Source: Smallanthus sonchifolius
Taxonomy: Eukaryota > Streptophyta > Magnoliopsida > Asterales > Asteraceae
Direction of reading: 5' to 3'
DNA: 64,000 nt
NCBI GenBank assembly: GCA_023525975.1
Contig: CM042035.1
Location: forward strand, 24,540,001 to 24,604,000
Shown here: positions 22,259-33,967 of the stretch, in pieces
Layout of the letters: each line of letters opens with the position of its first letter
Position numbering within the stretch: the stretch's first letter is position 1
Program-made: the position numbers and the translations under genes
The notes under the pieces: model-generated
Database searches by the model: none
What the model was told of the DNA's origin: nothing
What the model saw: only the letters and a program-made list of their open reading frames with translations

Positions 22259-22649
22259 GAAATAACTCTTTCAGTCTATTACTTTATCCCCTTCCACACA
22301 TAATTCATTTTTACTTGCATTCTCCTCTTGCGCGCGCGTTCCGCCTTACGTCAACACGTGCGTCACCCGCCGGCGAGCGTTTAGTTCTTATACTTCCTTG
22401 TACAAAACATATTCCCACGCTCACCCGGGGCGTAAGAATAATTGACTAGTATATGAAGACACACGTGTTCCACTCGACGTCTAAACGTGTGTCTCCCGCG
22501 ATCGGGCGTTCCCCGACACGGACCCGCGCGCCCGAGTCTTTACGTACGTTGACCGTTTTTTAACAAAAACTCGTTACGCCCACGCCCGCTTGCAAAATAA
22601 TCAACGGGTGACGTTGTTTTGAGTAAAAAAAAAATAATTACTTAAAAAA

Positions 22650-22769
22650 GGGGTTGCAACACGAGGACTTTCCAGGGGGTCACCCATCCTAGTACTACTC
22701 TCGCCCAAGCACGCTTAACTGCGGAGTTCTGATGGGATCCGGTGCTTTAGTGCTGGTATGATCGCAACC
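22650..22769 (-). rRNA. 5S rRNA: 5S rRNA gene, unit 45 (G99A)
   Basis: G99A copy, counterpart of unit 18 at +13740. Flank -16C. Confidence 0.95.
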
Positions 22770-23159
22770 GAAATAACTCTTTCAGTCTATTACTTTATCC
22801 CCTTCCACACATGACTCATTTTTACTTGCATTCTCCTCTTGCGCGCGCGTTCCGCCTTACGTCAACACGTGCGTCACCCGCCGGCGAGCGTTTAGTTCTT
22901 ATACTTCCTTGTACAAAACATATTCCCACGCTCACCCGAGGCGTAAGAATAATTGACTAGTATATGAAGACACACGTGTTCCACTCGACGTCTAACCGTG
23001 TGTCTCCCGCGATCGGGCCTTCCCCGACACGGACCCGCGCGCCCGAGTCTTTACGTACGTTGACCGTTTTTTGACAAAAACTTGTTACGCCCACGCCCGC
23101 TTGCAAAATAATCAACGGGTGACGTTGTTTTGAGTAAAAAAAAATAATTACTTAAAAAA

Positions 23160-23279
23160 GGGGTTGCAACACGAGGACTTCCCAGGGGGTCACCCATCCT
23201 AGTACTACTCTCGCCCAAGCACGCTTAACTGCGGAGTTCTGATGGGATCCGGTGCTTTAGTGCTGGTATGATCGCAACC
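23160..23279 (-). rRNA. 5S rRNA: 5S rRNA gene, unit 46 (consensus)
   Basis: Consensus gene; its 5' spacer has a G to C change breaking the alternating GC run. Flank -16A. Confidence 0.97.
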
Positions 23280-23666
23280 GAAATAACTCTTTCATTCTAT
23301 TACTTTATCCCCTTCCACACATGACTCATTTTTACTTGCATTCTCCTCTTCCGCGCGCGTTCCGCCTTACGTCAACACGTGCGTCACCCGCCGGCGAGCG
23401 TTTAGTTCTTATACTTCCTTGTACAAAACATATTCCCACGCTCACCCGAGGCGTAAGAATAATTGACTAGTATATGAAGACACACGTGTTCCACTCGACG
23501 TCTAAACGTGTGTCTCCCGCGATCGGGCGTTCCCCGACACGGACCCGCGCGCCCGAGTCTTTACGTACGTTGACCGTTTTTTGACAAAAACTTGTTACGC
23601 CCACGCCCGTTTGCAAAATAATCAACGGGTGACGTTGTTTTGAGTAAAAAAAAATAAATTAAAAAA

Positions 23667-23785
23667 GGGGTTGCAACACGAGGACTTCCCAGGGGTCACC
23701 CATCCTCGTAGTACTCTCGCCTAAGCACGCTTAACTGCGGAGTTCTGATGGGATCCGGTGCTTTAGTGCTGGTATGATCGCAACC
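23667..23785 (-). rRNA. 5S rRNA: 5S rRNA gene, unit 47 (B-deletion type, 119 nt)
   Basis: G64A, G75C, T79G and the box C deletion; lacks the private markers and C78T of its counterpart, unit 20. Flank -16C. Confidence 0.92.
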
Positions 23786-24175
23786 GAAATAACTCTTTCA
23801 GTCTATTACTTTATCCCCTTCCACACATAATTCATTTTTACTTGCATTCTCCTCTTGCGCGCGCGTTCCGCCTTACGTCAACACGTGCGTCACCCGCCGG
23901 CGAGCGTTTAGTTCTTATACTTCCTTGTACAAAACATATTCCCACGCTCACCCGGGGCGTAAGAATAATTGACTAGTATATGAAGACACACGTGTTCCAC
24001 TCGACGTCTAAACGTGTGTCTCCCGCGATCGGGCGTTCCCCGACACGGACCCGCGCGCCCGAGTCTTTACGTACGTTGACCGTTTTTTGACAAAAACTTG
24101 TTACGCCCACGCCCGCTTGCAAAATAATCAACGGGTGACGTTGTTTTGAGTAAAAAAAAATAATTACTTAAAAAA

Positions 24176-24295
24176 GGGGTTGCAACACGAGGACTTCCCA
24201 GGGGGTCACCCATCCTAGTACTACTCTCGCCCAAGCACGCTTAACTGCGGAGTTCTGATGGGATCCGGTGCTTTAGTGCTGGTATGATCGCAACC
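24176..24295 (-). rRNA. 5S rRNA: 5S rRNA gene, unit 48 (consensus)
   Basis: Consensus gene; flank -16A. Confidence 0.97.
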
Positions 24296-24682
24296 GAAAT
24301 AACTCTTTCATTCTATTACTTTATCCCCTTCCACACATGACTCATTTTTACTTGCATTCTCCTCTTGCGCGCGCGTTCCGCCTTACGTCAACACGTGCGT
24401 CACCCGCCGGCGAGCGTTTAGTTCTTATACTTCCTTGTACAAAACATATTCCCACGCTCACCCGAGGCGTAAGAATAATTGACTAGTATATGAAGACACA
24501 CGTGTTCCACTCGACGTCTAAACGTGTGTCTCCCGCGATCGGGCGTTCCCCGACACGGACCCGCGCGCCCGAGTCTTTACGTACGTTGACCGTTTTTTGA
24601 CAAAAACTTGTTACGCCCACGCCCGTTTGCAAAATAATCAACGGGTGACGTTGTTTTGAGTAAAAAAAAATAAATTAAAAAA

Positions 24683-24801
24683 GGGGTTGCAACACGAGGA
24701 CTTCCCAGGGGTCACCCATCCTCGTAGTACTCTCGCCTAAGCACGCTTAACTGCGGAGTTCTGATGGGATCCGGTGCTTTAGTGCTGGTATGATCGCAAC
24801 C
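24683..24801 (-). rRNA. 5S rRNA: 5S rRNA gene, unit 49 (B-deletion type, 119 nt)
   Basis: Last of the eleven 119-nt copies; flank -16C. Confidence 0.92.
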
Positions 24802-25192
24802 GAAATAACTCTTTCAGTCTATTACTTTATCCCCTTCCACACATAATTCATTTTTACTTGCATTCTCCTCTTGCGCGCGCGTTCCGCCTTACGTCAACAC
24901 GTGCGTCACCCGCCGGCGAGCGTTTAGTTCTTATACTTCCTTGTACAAAACATATTCCCACGCTCACCCGGGGCGTAAGAATAATTGACTAGTATATGAA
25001 GACACACGTGTTCCACTCGACGTCTAAACGTGTGTCTCCCGCGATCGGGCGTTCCCCGACACGGACCCGCGCGCCCGAGTCTTTACGTACGTTGACCGTT
25101 TTTTAACAAAAACTCGTTACGCCCACGCCCGCTTGCAAAATAATCAACGGGTGACGTTGTTTTGAGTAAAAAAAAAATAATTACTTAAAAAA

Positions 25193-25312
25193 GGGGTTGC
25201 AACACGAGGACTTTCCAGGGGGTCACCCATCCTAGTACTACTCTCGCCCAAGCACGCTTAACTGCGGAGTTCTGATGGGATCCGGTGCTTTAGTGCTGGT
25301 ATGATCGCAACC
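25193..25312 (-). rRNA. 5S rRNA: 5S rRNA gene, unit 50 (G99A)
   Basis: Last G99A copy in the window; flank -16C. Confidence 0.95.
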
Positions 25313-25702
25313 GAAATAACTCTTTCAGTCTATTACTTTATCCCCTTCCACACATGACTCATTTTTACTTGCATTCTCCTCTTGCGCGCGCGTTCCGCCT
25401 TACGTCAACACGTGCGTCACCCGCCGGCGAGCGTTTAGTTCTTATACTTCCTTGTACAAAACATATTCCCACGCTCACCCGAGGCGTAAGAATAATTGAC
25501 TAGTATATGAAGACACACGTGTTCCACTCGACGTCTAACCGTGTGTCTCCCGCGATCGGGCCTTCCCCGACACGGACCCGCGCGCCCGAGTCTTTACGTA
25601 CGTTGACCGTTTTTTGACAAAAACTTGTTACGCCCACGCCCGCTTGCAAAATAATCAACGGGTGACGTTGTTTTGAGTAAAAAAAAATAATTACTTAAAA
25701 AA

Positions 25703-25822
25703 GGGGTTGCAACACGAGGACTTCCCAGGGGGTCACCCATCCTAGTACTACTCTCGCCCAAGCACGCTTAACTGCGGAGTTCTGATGGGATCCGGTGCTT
25801 TAGTGCTGGTATGATCGCAACC
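25703..25822 (-). rRNA. 5S rRNA: 5S rRNA gene, unit 51 (consensus)
   Basis: Consensus gene; flank -16A. Confidence 0.97.
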
Positions 25823-26212
25823 GAAATAACTCTTTCATTCTATTACTTTATCCCCTTCCACACATGACTCATTTTTACTTGCATTCTCCTCTTGCGCGCG
25901 CGTTCCGCCTTACGTCAACACGTGCGTCACCCGCCGGCGAGCGTTTAGTTCTTATACTTCCTTGTACAAAACATATTCCCACGCTCACCCGAGGCGTAAG
26001 AATAATTGACTAGTATATGAAGACACACGTGTTCCACTCGACGTCTAACCGTGTGTCTCCCGCGATCGGGCCTTCCCCGACACGGACCCGCGCGCCCGAG
26101 TCTTTACGTACGTTGACCGTTTTTTGACAAAAACTTGTTACGCCCACGCCCGCTTGCAAAATAATCAACGGGTGACGTTGTTTTGAGTAAAAAAAAATAA
26201 TTACTTAAAAAA

Positions 26213-26332
26213 GGGGTTGCAACACGAGGACTTCCCAGGGGGTCACCCATCCTAGTACTACTCTCGCCCAAGCACGCTTAACGGCGGAGTTCTGATGGGA
26301 TCCGGTGCTTTAGTGCTTGTATGATCGCAACC
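26213..26332 (-). rRNA. 5S rRNA: 5S rRNA gene, unit 52 (C15A, A50C)
   Basis: Counterpart of unit 25 with the same two gene changes and the same tttacttAcatt change in its 5' spacer. Flank -16A. Confidence 0.93.
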
Positions 26333-26722
26333 GAAATAACTCTTTCATTCTATTACTTTATCCCCTTCCACACATGACTCATTTTTACTTACATTCTCCT
26401 CTTGCGCGCGCGTTCCGCCTTACGTCAACACGTGCGTCACCCGCCGGCGAGCGTTTAGTTCTTATACTTCCTTGTACAAAACATATTCCCACGCTCACCC
26501 GGGGCGTAAGAATAATTGACTAGTATATGAAGACACACGTGTTCCACTCGACGTCTAAACGTGTGTCTCCCGCGATCGGGCGTTCCCCGACACGGACCCG
26601 CGCGCCCGAGTCTTTACGTACGTTGACCGTTTTTTAACAAAAACTCGTTACGCCCACGCCCGCTTGCAAAATAATCAACGGGTGACGTTGTTTTGAGTAA
26701 AAAAAAATAATTACTTAAAAAA

Positions 26723-26842
26723 GGGGTTGCAACACGAGGACTTCCCAGGGGGTCACCCATCTTAGTACTACTCTCGCCCAAGCACGCTTAACTACGGAGT
26801 TCTGATGGGATCCGGTGCTTTAGTGCTGGTATGATCGCAACC
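26723..26842 (-). rRNA. 5S rRNA: 5S rRNA gene, unit 53 (G81A, C49T)
   Basis: Linked C49T and G81A; flank -16C. Confidence 0.94.
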
Positions 26843-27229
26843 GAAATAACTCTTTCAGTCTATTACTTTATCCCCTTCCACACATGACTCATTTTTACTT
26901 GCATTCTCCTCTTGCGCGCGCGTTCCGCCTTACGTCAACACGTGCGTCACCCGCCGGCGAGCGTTTAGTTCTTATACTTCCTTGTACAAAACATATTCCC
27001 ACGCTCACCCGGGGCGTAAGAATAATTGACTAGTATATGAAGACACACGTGTTCCACTCGACGTCTAAACGTGTGTCTCCCGCGATCGGGCGTTCCCCGA
27101 CACGGACCCGCGCGCCCGAGTCTTTACGTACGTTGACCGTTTTTTGACAAAAACTTGTTACGCCCACGCCCGCTTGCAAAATAATCAACGGGTGACGTTG
27201 TTTTGAGTAAAAAAAAATAAATTAAAAAA

Positions 27230-27349
27230 GGGGTTGCAACACGAGGACTTCCCAGGGGGTCACCCATCCTAGTAGTACTCTCGCCTAAGCACGCTTAACT
27301 GCGGAGTTCTGATGGGATCCGGTGCTTTAGTGCTGGTATGATCGCAACC
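27230..27349 (-). rRNA. 5S rRNA: 5S rRNA gene, unit 54 (B type without T79G)
   Basis: G64A and G75C; the flank has a private change (aactcAttcag) shared with unit 56. Flank -16C. Confidence 0.94.
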
Positions 27350-27739
27350 GAAATAACTCATTCAGTCTATTACTTTATCCCCTTCCACACATAATTCATT
27401 TTTACTTGCATTCTCCTCTTGCGCGCGCGTTCCGCCTTACGTCAACACGTGCGTCACCCGCCGGCGAGCGTTTAGTTCTTATACTTCCTTGTACAAAACA
27501 TATTCCCACGCTCACCCGGGGCGTAAGAATAATTGACTAGTATATGAAGACACACGTGTTCCACTCGACGTCTAAACGTGTGTCTCCCGCGATCGGGCGT
27601 TCCCCGACACGGACCCGCGCGCCCGAGTCTTTACGTACGTTGACCGTTTTTTAACAAAAACTCGTTACGCCCACGCCCGCTTGCAAAATAATCAACGGGT
27701 GACGTTGTTTTGAGTAAAAAAAAATAATTACTTAAAAAA

Positions 27740-27859
27740 GGGGTTGCAACACGAGGACTTCCCAGGGGGTCACCCATCCTAGTACTACTCTCGCCCAAGC
27801 ACGCTTAACTGCGGAGTTCTGATGGGATCCGGTGCTTTAGTGCTGGTATGATCGCAACC
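27740..27859 (-). rRNA. 5S rRNA: 5S rRNA gene, unit 55 (consensus)
   Basis: Consensus gene; flank -16A/-13G. Confidence 0.97.
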
Positions 27860-28246
27860 GAAATAACTCTTCCATTCTATTACTTTATCCCCTTCCACAC
27901 ATGACTCATTTTTACTTGCATTCTCCTCTTGCGCGCGCGTTCCGCCTTACGTCAACACGTGCGTCACCCGCCGGCGAGCGTTTAGTTCTTATACTTCCTT
28001 GTACAAAACATATTCCCACGCTCACCCGAGGCGAAAGAATAATTGACTAGTATATGAAGACACACGTGTTCCACTCGACGTCTAACCGTGTGTCTCCCGC
28101 GATCGGGCCTTCCCCGACACGGACCCGCGCGCCCGAGTCTTTACGTACGTTGACCGTTTTTTGACAAAAACTTGTTACGCCCACGCCCGCTTGCAAAATA
28201 ATCAACGGGTGACGTTGTTTTGAGTAAAAAAAAATAAATTAAAAAA

Positions 28247-28366
28247 GGGGTTGCAACACGAGGACTTCCCAGGGGGTCACCCATCCTAGTAGTACTCTCG
28301 CCTAAGCACGCTTAACTGCGGAGTTCTGATGGGATCCGGTGCTTTAGTGCTGGTATGATCGCAACC
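28247..28366 (-). rRNA. 5S rRNA: 5S rRNA gene, unit 56 (B type, recombinant spacer)
   Basis: Gene and 5' flank copy unit 54, but the 3' spacer has the taaccg and gggcctt markers of a G110C unit up to a switch before the terminator. It marks the junction of a 2-unit duplication. Confidence 0.94.
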
Positions 28367-28756
28367 GAAATAACTCATTCAGTCTATTACTTTATCCCCT
28401 TCCACACATAATTCATTTTTACTTGCATTCTCCTCTTGCGCGCGCGTTCCGCCTTACGTCAACACGTGCGTCACCCGCCGGCGAGCGTTTAGTTCTTATA
28501 CTTCCTTGTACAAAACATATTCCCACGCTCACCCGGGGCGTAAGAATAATTGACTAGTATATGAAGACACACGTGTTCCACTCGACGTCTAAACGTGTGT
28601 CTCCCGCGATCGGGCGTTCCCCGACACGGACCCGCGCGCCCGAGTCTTTACGTACGTTGACCGTTTTTTAACAAAAACTCGTTACGCCCACGCCCGCTTG
28701 CAAAATAATCAACGGGTGACGTTGTTTTGAGTAAAAAAAAATAATTACTTAAAAAA

Positions 28757-28876
28757 GGGGTTGCAACACGAGGACTTCCCAGGGGGTCACCCATCCTAGT
28801 ACTACTCTCGCCCAAGCACGCTTAACTGCGGAGTTCTGATGGGATCCGGTGCTTTAGTGCTGGTATGATCGCAACC
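28757..28876 (-). rRNA. 5S rRNA: 5S rRNA gene, unit 57 (consensus)
   Basis: Consensus gene, duplicate of unit 55; flank -16A/-13G. Confidence 0.97.
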
Positions 28877-29266
28877 GAAATAACTCTTCCATTCTATTAC
28901 TTTATCCCCTTCCACACATGACTCATTTTTACTTGCATTCTCCTCTTGCGCGCGCGTTCCGCCTTACGTCAACACGTGCGTCACCCGCCGGCGAGCGTTT
29001 AGTTCTTATACTTCCTTGTACAAAACATATTCCCACGCTCACCCGAGGCGAAAGAATAATTGACTAGTATATGAAGACACACGTGTTCCACTCGACGTCT
29101 AACCGTGTGTCTCCCGCGATCGGGCCTTCCCCGACACGGACCCGCGCGCCCGAGTCTTTACGTACGTTGACCGTTTTTTGACAAAAACTTGTTACGCCCA
29201 CGCCCGCTTGCAAAATAATCAACGGGTGACGTTGTTTTGAGTAAAAAAAAATAATTACTTAAAAAA

Positions 29267-29386
29267 GGGGTTGCAAGACGAGGACTTCCCAGGGGGTCAC
29301 CCATACTAGTACTACTCTCGCCCAAGCACGCTTAACTGCGGAGTTCTGATGGGATCCGGTGCTTTAGTGCTGGTATGATCGCAACC
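29267..29386 (-). rRNA. 5S rRNA: 5S rRNA gene, unit 58 (G110C, G82T)
   Basis: G110C plus private G82T in box C, which breaks a helix IV pair. Flank -16A. Confidence 0.93.
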
Positions 29387-29773
29387 GAAATAACTCTTTC
29401 ATTCTATTACTTTATCCCCTTCCACACATGACTCATTTTTACTTGCATTCTCCTCTTGCGCGCGCGTTCCGCCTTACGTCAACACGTGCGTCACCCGCCG
29501 GCGAGCGTTTAGTTCTTATACTTCCTTGTACAAAACATATTCCCACGCTCACCTGGGGCGTAAGAATAATTGACTAGTATATGAAGACAAACGTGTTCCA
29601 CTCGACGTCTAAACGTGTGTCTCCCGTGATCGGGCGTTCCCCGACACGGACCCGCGCGCCCGAGTCTTTACGTACGTTGACCGTTTTTTGACAAAAACTT
29701 GTTACGCCCACGCCCGCTTGCAAAATAATCAACGGGTGACGTTGTTTTGAGTAAAAAAAAATAAATTAAAAAA

Positions 29774-29893
29774 GGGGTTGCAACACGAGGACTTCCCAGG
29801 GGGTCACCCATCCTAGTAGTACTCTCGGCTAAGCACGCTTAACTGCGGAGTTCTGATGGGATCCGGTGCTTTAGTGCTGGTATGATCGCAACC
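29774..29893 (-). rRNA. 5S rRNA: 5S rRNA gene, unit 59 (B type with G66C)
   Basis: G64A and G75C with G66C, shared only with unit 66. The 3' spacer also has private cctgggg, cccgTgat and acaAacg changes. Flank -16C. Confidence 0.93.
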
Positions 29894-30283
29894 GAAATAA
29901 CTCTTTCAGTCTATTACTTTATCCCCTTCCACACATAATTCATTTTTACTTGCATTCTCCTCTTGCGCGCGCGTTCCGCCTTACGTCAACACGTGCGTCA
30001 CCCGCCGGCGAGCGTTTAGTTCTTATACTTCCTTGTACAAAACATATTCCCACGCTCACCCGGGGCGTAAGAATAATTGACTAGTATATGAAGACACACG
30101 TGTTCCACTCGACGTCTAAACGTGTGTCTCCCGCGATCGGGCGTTCCCCGACACGGACCCGCGCGCCCGAGTCTTTACGTACGTTGACCGTTTTTTAACA
30201 AAAACTCGTTACGCCCACGCCCGCTTGCAAAATAATCAACGGGTGACGTTGTTTTGAGTAAAAAAAAATAATTACTTAAAAAA

Positions 30284-30403
30284 GGGGTTGCAACACGAGG
30301 ACTTCCCAGGGGGTCACCCATCCTAGTACTACTCTCGCCCAAGCACGCTTAACTGCGGAGTTCTGATGGGATCCGGTGCTTTAGTGCTGGTATGATCGCA
30401 ACC
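30284..30403 (-). rRNA. 5S rRNA: 5S rRNA gene, unit 60 (consensus)
   Basis: Consensus gene; flank -16C. Confidence 0.97.
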
Positions 30404-30793
30404 GAAATAACTCTTTCAGTCTATTACTTTATCCCCTTCCACACATGACTCATTTTTACTTGCATTCTCCTCTTGCGCGCGCGTTCCGCCTTACGTCAAC
30501 ACGTGCGTCACCCGCCGGCGAGCGTTTAGTTCTTATACTTCCTTGTACAAAACATATTCCCACGCTCACCCGAGGCGTAAGAATAATTGACTAGTATATG
30601 AAGACACACGTGTTCCACTCGACGTCTAACCGTGTGTCTCCCGCGATCGGGCCTTCCCCGACACGGACCCGCGCGCCCGAGTCTTTACGTACGTTGACCG
30701 TTTTTTGACAAAAACTTGTTACGCCCACGCCCGCTTGCAAAATAATCAACGGGTGACGTTGTTTTGAGTAAAAAAAAATAATTACTTAAAAAA

Positions 30794-30913
30794 GGGGTTG
30801 CAAGACGAGGACTTCCCAGGGGGTCACCCATCCTAGTACTACTCTCGCCCAAGCACGCTTAACTGCGGAGTTCTGATGGGATCCGGTGCTTTAGTGCTGG
30901 TATGATCGCAACC
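30794..30913 (-). rRNA. 5S rRNA: 5S rRNA gene, unit 61 (G110C)
   Basis: G110C copy; flank -16A. Confidence 0.95.
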
Positions 30914-31304
30914 GAAATAACTCTTTCATTCTATTACTTTATCCCCTTCCACACATGACTCATTTTTACTTGCATTCTCCTCTTGCGCGCGCGTTCCGCC
31001 TTACGTCAACACGTGCGTCACCCGCCGGCGAGCGTTTAGTTCTTATACTTCCTTGTACAAAACATATTCCCACGCTCACCCGGGGCGTAAGAATAATTGA
31101 CTAGTATATGAAGACACACATGTTCCACTCGACGTCTAAACGTGTGTCTCCCGCGATCGGGCGTTCCCCGACACGGACCCGCGCGCCCGAGTCTTTACGT
31201 ACGTTGACCGTTTTTTAACAAAAACTCGTTACGCCCACGCCCGCTTGCAAAATAATCAACGGGTGACGTTGTTTTGAGTAAAAAAAAAATAATTACTTAA
31301 AAAA

Positions 31305-31424
31305 GGGGTTGCAACACGAGGACTTCCCAGGGGGTCACCCATCCTAGTACTACTCTCGCCCAAGCACGCTTAACTGCGGAGTTCTGATGGGATCCGGTGC
31401 TTTAGTGCTGGTATGATCGCAACC
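31305..31424 (-). rRNA. 5S rRNA: 5S rRNA gene, unit 62 (consensus)
   Basis: Consensus gene; the 3' spacer has acacAtg, a CpG-site change in the inverted-repeat arm. Flank -16C. Confidence 0.97.
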
Positions 31425-31814
31425 GAAATAACTCTTTCAGTCTATTACTTTATCCCCTTCCACACATGACTCATTTTTACTTGCATTCTCCTCTTGCGCG
31501 CGCGTTCCGCCTTACGTCAACACGTGCGTCACCCGCCGGCGAGCGTTTAGTTCTTATACTTCCTTGTACAAAACATATTCCCACGCTCACCCGAGGCGTA
31601 AGAATAATTGACTAGTATATGAAGACACACGTGTTCCACTCGACGTCTAACCGTGTGTCTCCCGCGATCGGGCCTTCCCCGACACGGACCCGCGCGCCCG
31701 AGTCTTTACGTACGTTGACCGTTTTTTGACAAAAACTTGTTACGCCCACGCCCGCTTGCAAAATAATCAACGGGTGACGTTGTTTTGACTAAAAAAAAAT
31801 AATTACTTAAAAAA

Positions 31815-31934
31815 GGGGTTGCAACACGAGGACTTCCCAGGGGGTCACCCATCCTAGTACTACTCTCGCCCAAGCACGCTTAACTGCGGAGTTCTGATGG
31901 GATCCGGTGCTTTAGTGCTGGTATGATCGCAACC
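31815..31934 (-). rRNA. 5S rRNA: 5S rRNA gene, unit 63 (consensus)
   Basis: Consensus gene; private tttgaCtaaa next to its terminator. Flank -16C. Confidence 0.97.
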
Positions 31935-32321
31935 GAAATAACTCTTTCAGTCTATTACTTTATCCCCTTCCACACATGACTCATTTTTACTTGCATTCTC
32001 CTCTTGCGCGCGCGTTCCGCCTTACGTCAACACGTGCGTCACCCGCCGGCGAGCGTTTAGTTCTTATACTTCCTTGTACAAAACATATTCCCACGCTCAC
32101 CTGGGGCGTAAGAATAATTGACTAGTATATGAAGACACACGTGTTCCACTCGACGTCTAAACGTGTGTCTCCCGCGATCGGGCGTTCCCCGACACGGACC
32201 CGCGCGCCCGAGTCTTTACGTACGTTGACCGTTTTTTGACAAAAACTTGTTACGCCCACGCCCGCTTGCAAAATAATCAACGGGTGACGTTGTTTTGAGT
32301 AAAAAAAAATAAATTAAAAAA

Positions 32322-32441
32322 GGGGTTGCAACACGAGGACTTCCCAGGGGGTCACCCATCCTAGTAGTACTCTCGCCTAAGCACGCTTAACTGCGGAGTT
32401 CTGATGGGATCCGGTGCTTTAGTGCGGGTATGATCGCAACC
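32322..32441 (-). rRNA. 5S rRNA: 5S rRNA gene, unit 64 (B type with A16C)
   Basis: G64A and G75C plus private A16C, breaking a second helix II pair (A16-U62). Flank -16C. Confidence 0.92.
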
Positions 32442-32831
32442 GAAATAACTCTTTCAGTCTATTACTTTATCCCCTTCCACACATAATTCATTTTTACTTG
32501 CATTCTCCTCTTGCGCGCGCGTTCCGCCTTACGTCAACACGTGCGTCACCCGCCGGCGAGCGTTTAGTTCTTATACTTCCTTGTACAAAACATATTCCCA
32601 CGCTCACCCGGGGCGTAAGAATAATTGACTAGTATATGAAGACACACATGTTCCACTCGACGTCTAAACGTGTGTCTCCCGCGATCGGGCGTTCCCCGAC
32701 ACGGACCCGCGCGCCCGAGTCTTTACGTACGTTGACCGTTTTTTAACAAAAACTCGTTACGCCCACGCCCGCTTGCAAAATAATCAACGGGTGACGTTGT
32801 TTTGAGTAAAAAAAAATAATTACTTAAAAAA

Positions 32832-32951
32832 GGGGTTGCAACACGAGGACTTCCCAGGGGGTCACCCATCCTAGTACTACTCTCGCCCAAGCACGCTTAA
32901 CTGCGGAGTTCTGATGGGATCCGGTGCTTTAGTGCTGGTATGATCGCAACC
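32832..32951 (-). rRNA. 5S rRNA: 5S rRNA gene, unit 65 (consensus)
   Basis: Consensus gene; flank -16A/-13G. Confidence 0.97.
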
Positions 32952-33337
32952 GAAATAACTCTTCCATTCTATTACTTTATCCCCTTCCACACATGACTCA
33001 TTTTTACTTGCATTCTCCTCTTGCGCGCGCGTTCCGCCTTACGTCAACACGTGCGTCACCCGCCGGCGAGCGTTTAGTTCTTATACTTCCTTGTACAAAA
33101 CATATTCCCACGCTCACCTGGGCGTAAGAATAATTGACTAGTATATGAAGACACACGTGTTCCACTCGACGTCTAAACGTGTGTCTCCCGTGATCGGGCG
33201 TTCCCCGACACGGACCCGCGCGCCCGAGTCTTTACGTACGTTGACCGTTTTTTGACAAAAACTTGTTACGCCCACGCCCGCTTGCAAAATAATCAACGGG
33301 TGACGTTGTTTTGAGTAAAAAAAAATAAATTAAAAAA

Positions 33338-33457
33338 GGGGTTGCAACACGAGGACTTCCCAGGGGGTCACCCATCCTAGTAGTACTCTCGGCTAAGCAC
33401 GCTTAACTGCGGAGTTCTGATGGGATCCGGTGCTTTAGTGCTGGTATGATCGCAACC
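33338..33457 (-). rRNA. 5S rRNA: 5S rRNA gene, unit 66 (B type with G66C)
   Basis: Counterpart of unit 59 at +3564, including G66C and the cccgTgat marker; its 3' spacer has lost one G (cacctgggcg). Flank -16C. Confidence 0.93.
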
Positions 33458-33847
33458 GAAATAACTCTTTCAGTCTATTACTTTATCCCCTTCCACACAT
33501 AATTCATTTTTACTTGCATTCTCCTCTTGCGCGCGCGTTCCGCCTTACGTCAACACGTGCGTCACCCGCCGGCGAGCGTTTAGTTCTTATACTTCCTTGT
33601 ACAAAACATATTCCCACGCTCACCCGGGGCGTAAGAATAATTGACTAGTATATGAAGACACACGTGTTCCACTCGACGTCTAAACGTGTGTCTCCCGCGA
33701 TCGGGCGTTCCCCGACACGGACCCGCGCGCCCGAGTCTTTACGTACGTTGACCGTTTTTTAACAAAAACTCGTTACGCCCACGCCCGCTTGCAAAATAAT
33801 CAACGGGTGACGTTGTTTTGAGTAAAAAAAAATAATTACTTAAAAAA

Positions 33848-33967
33848 GGGGTTGCAACACGAGGACTTCCCAGGGGGTCACCCATCCTAGTACTACTCTC
33901 GCCCAAGCACGCTTAACTGCGGAGTTCTGATGGGATCCGGTGCTTTAGTGCTGGTATGATCGCAACC
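33848..33967 (-). rRNA. 5S rRNA: 5S rRNA gene, unit 67 (consensus)
   Basis: Consensus gene; flank -16C. Confidence 0.97.

Larger units (their letters stand above)
17569..22649. repeat. Five tandem dimers of about 1016 bp (units 35-44)
   Basis: Consensus (-16A flank) and B-deletion (119 nt, -16C flank) genes alternate strictly ten times. Gene starts alternate at 507 and 509 bp. Only scattered single changes separate the dimers. Confidence 0.9.
22650..28246. repeat. Higher-order repeat, 11-unit block, copy 2 (units 45-55)
   Basis: Counterpart of 8910-14509. It lacks several private changes of the first copy, such as those around unit 20, which therefore arose later or were converted away. Confidence 0.88.
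27230..29266. repeat. Tandem duplication of a 2-unit block, 1017 bp (units 54-57)
   Basis: The private changes at 27360 and 28034 recur at 28377 and 29051, each 1017 bp on. Unit 56 carries the recombinant junction spacer. Confidence 0.9.
29774..33337. repeat. 7-unit block of 3564 bp, copy 1 (units 59-65)
   Basis: Seven gene starts match those of units 66-72 at exactly +3564. G66C and the change at 29627 (matched at 33191) are found only here and in the second copy. Confidence 0.9.
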
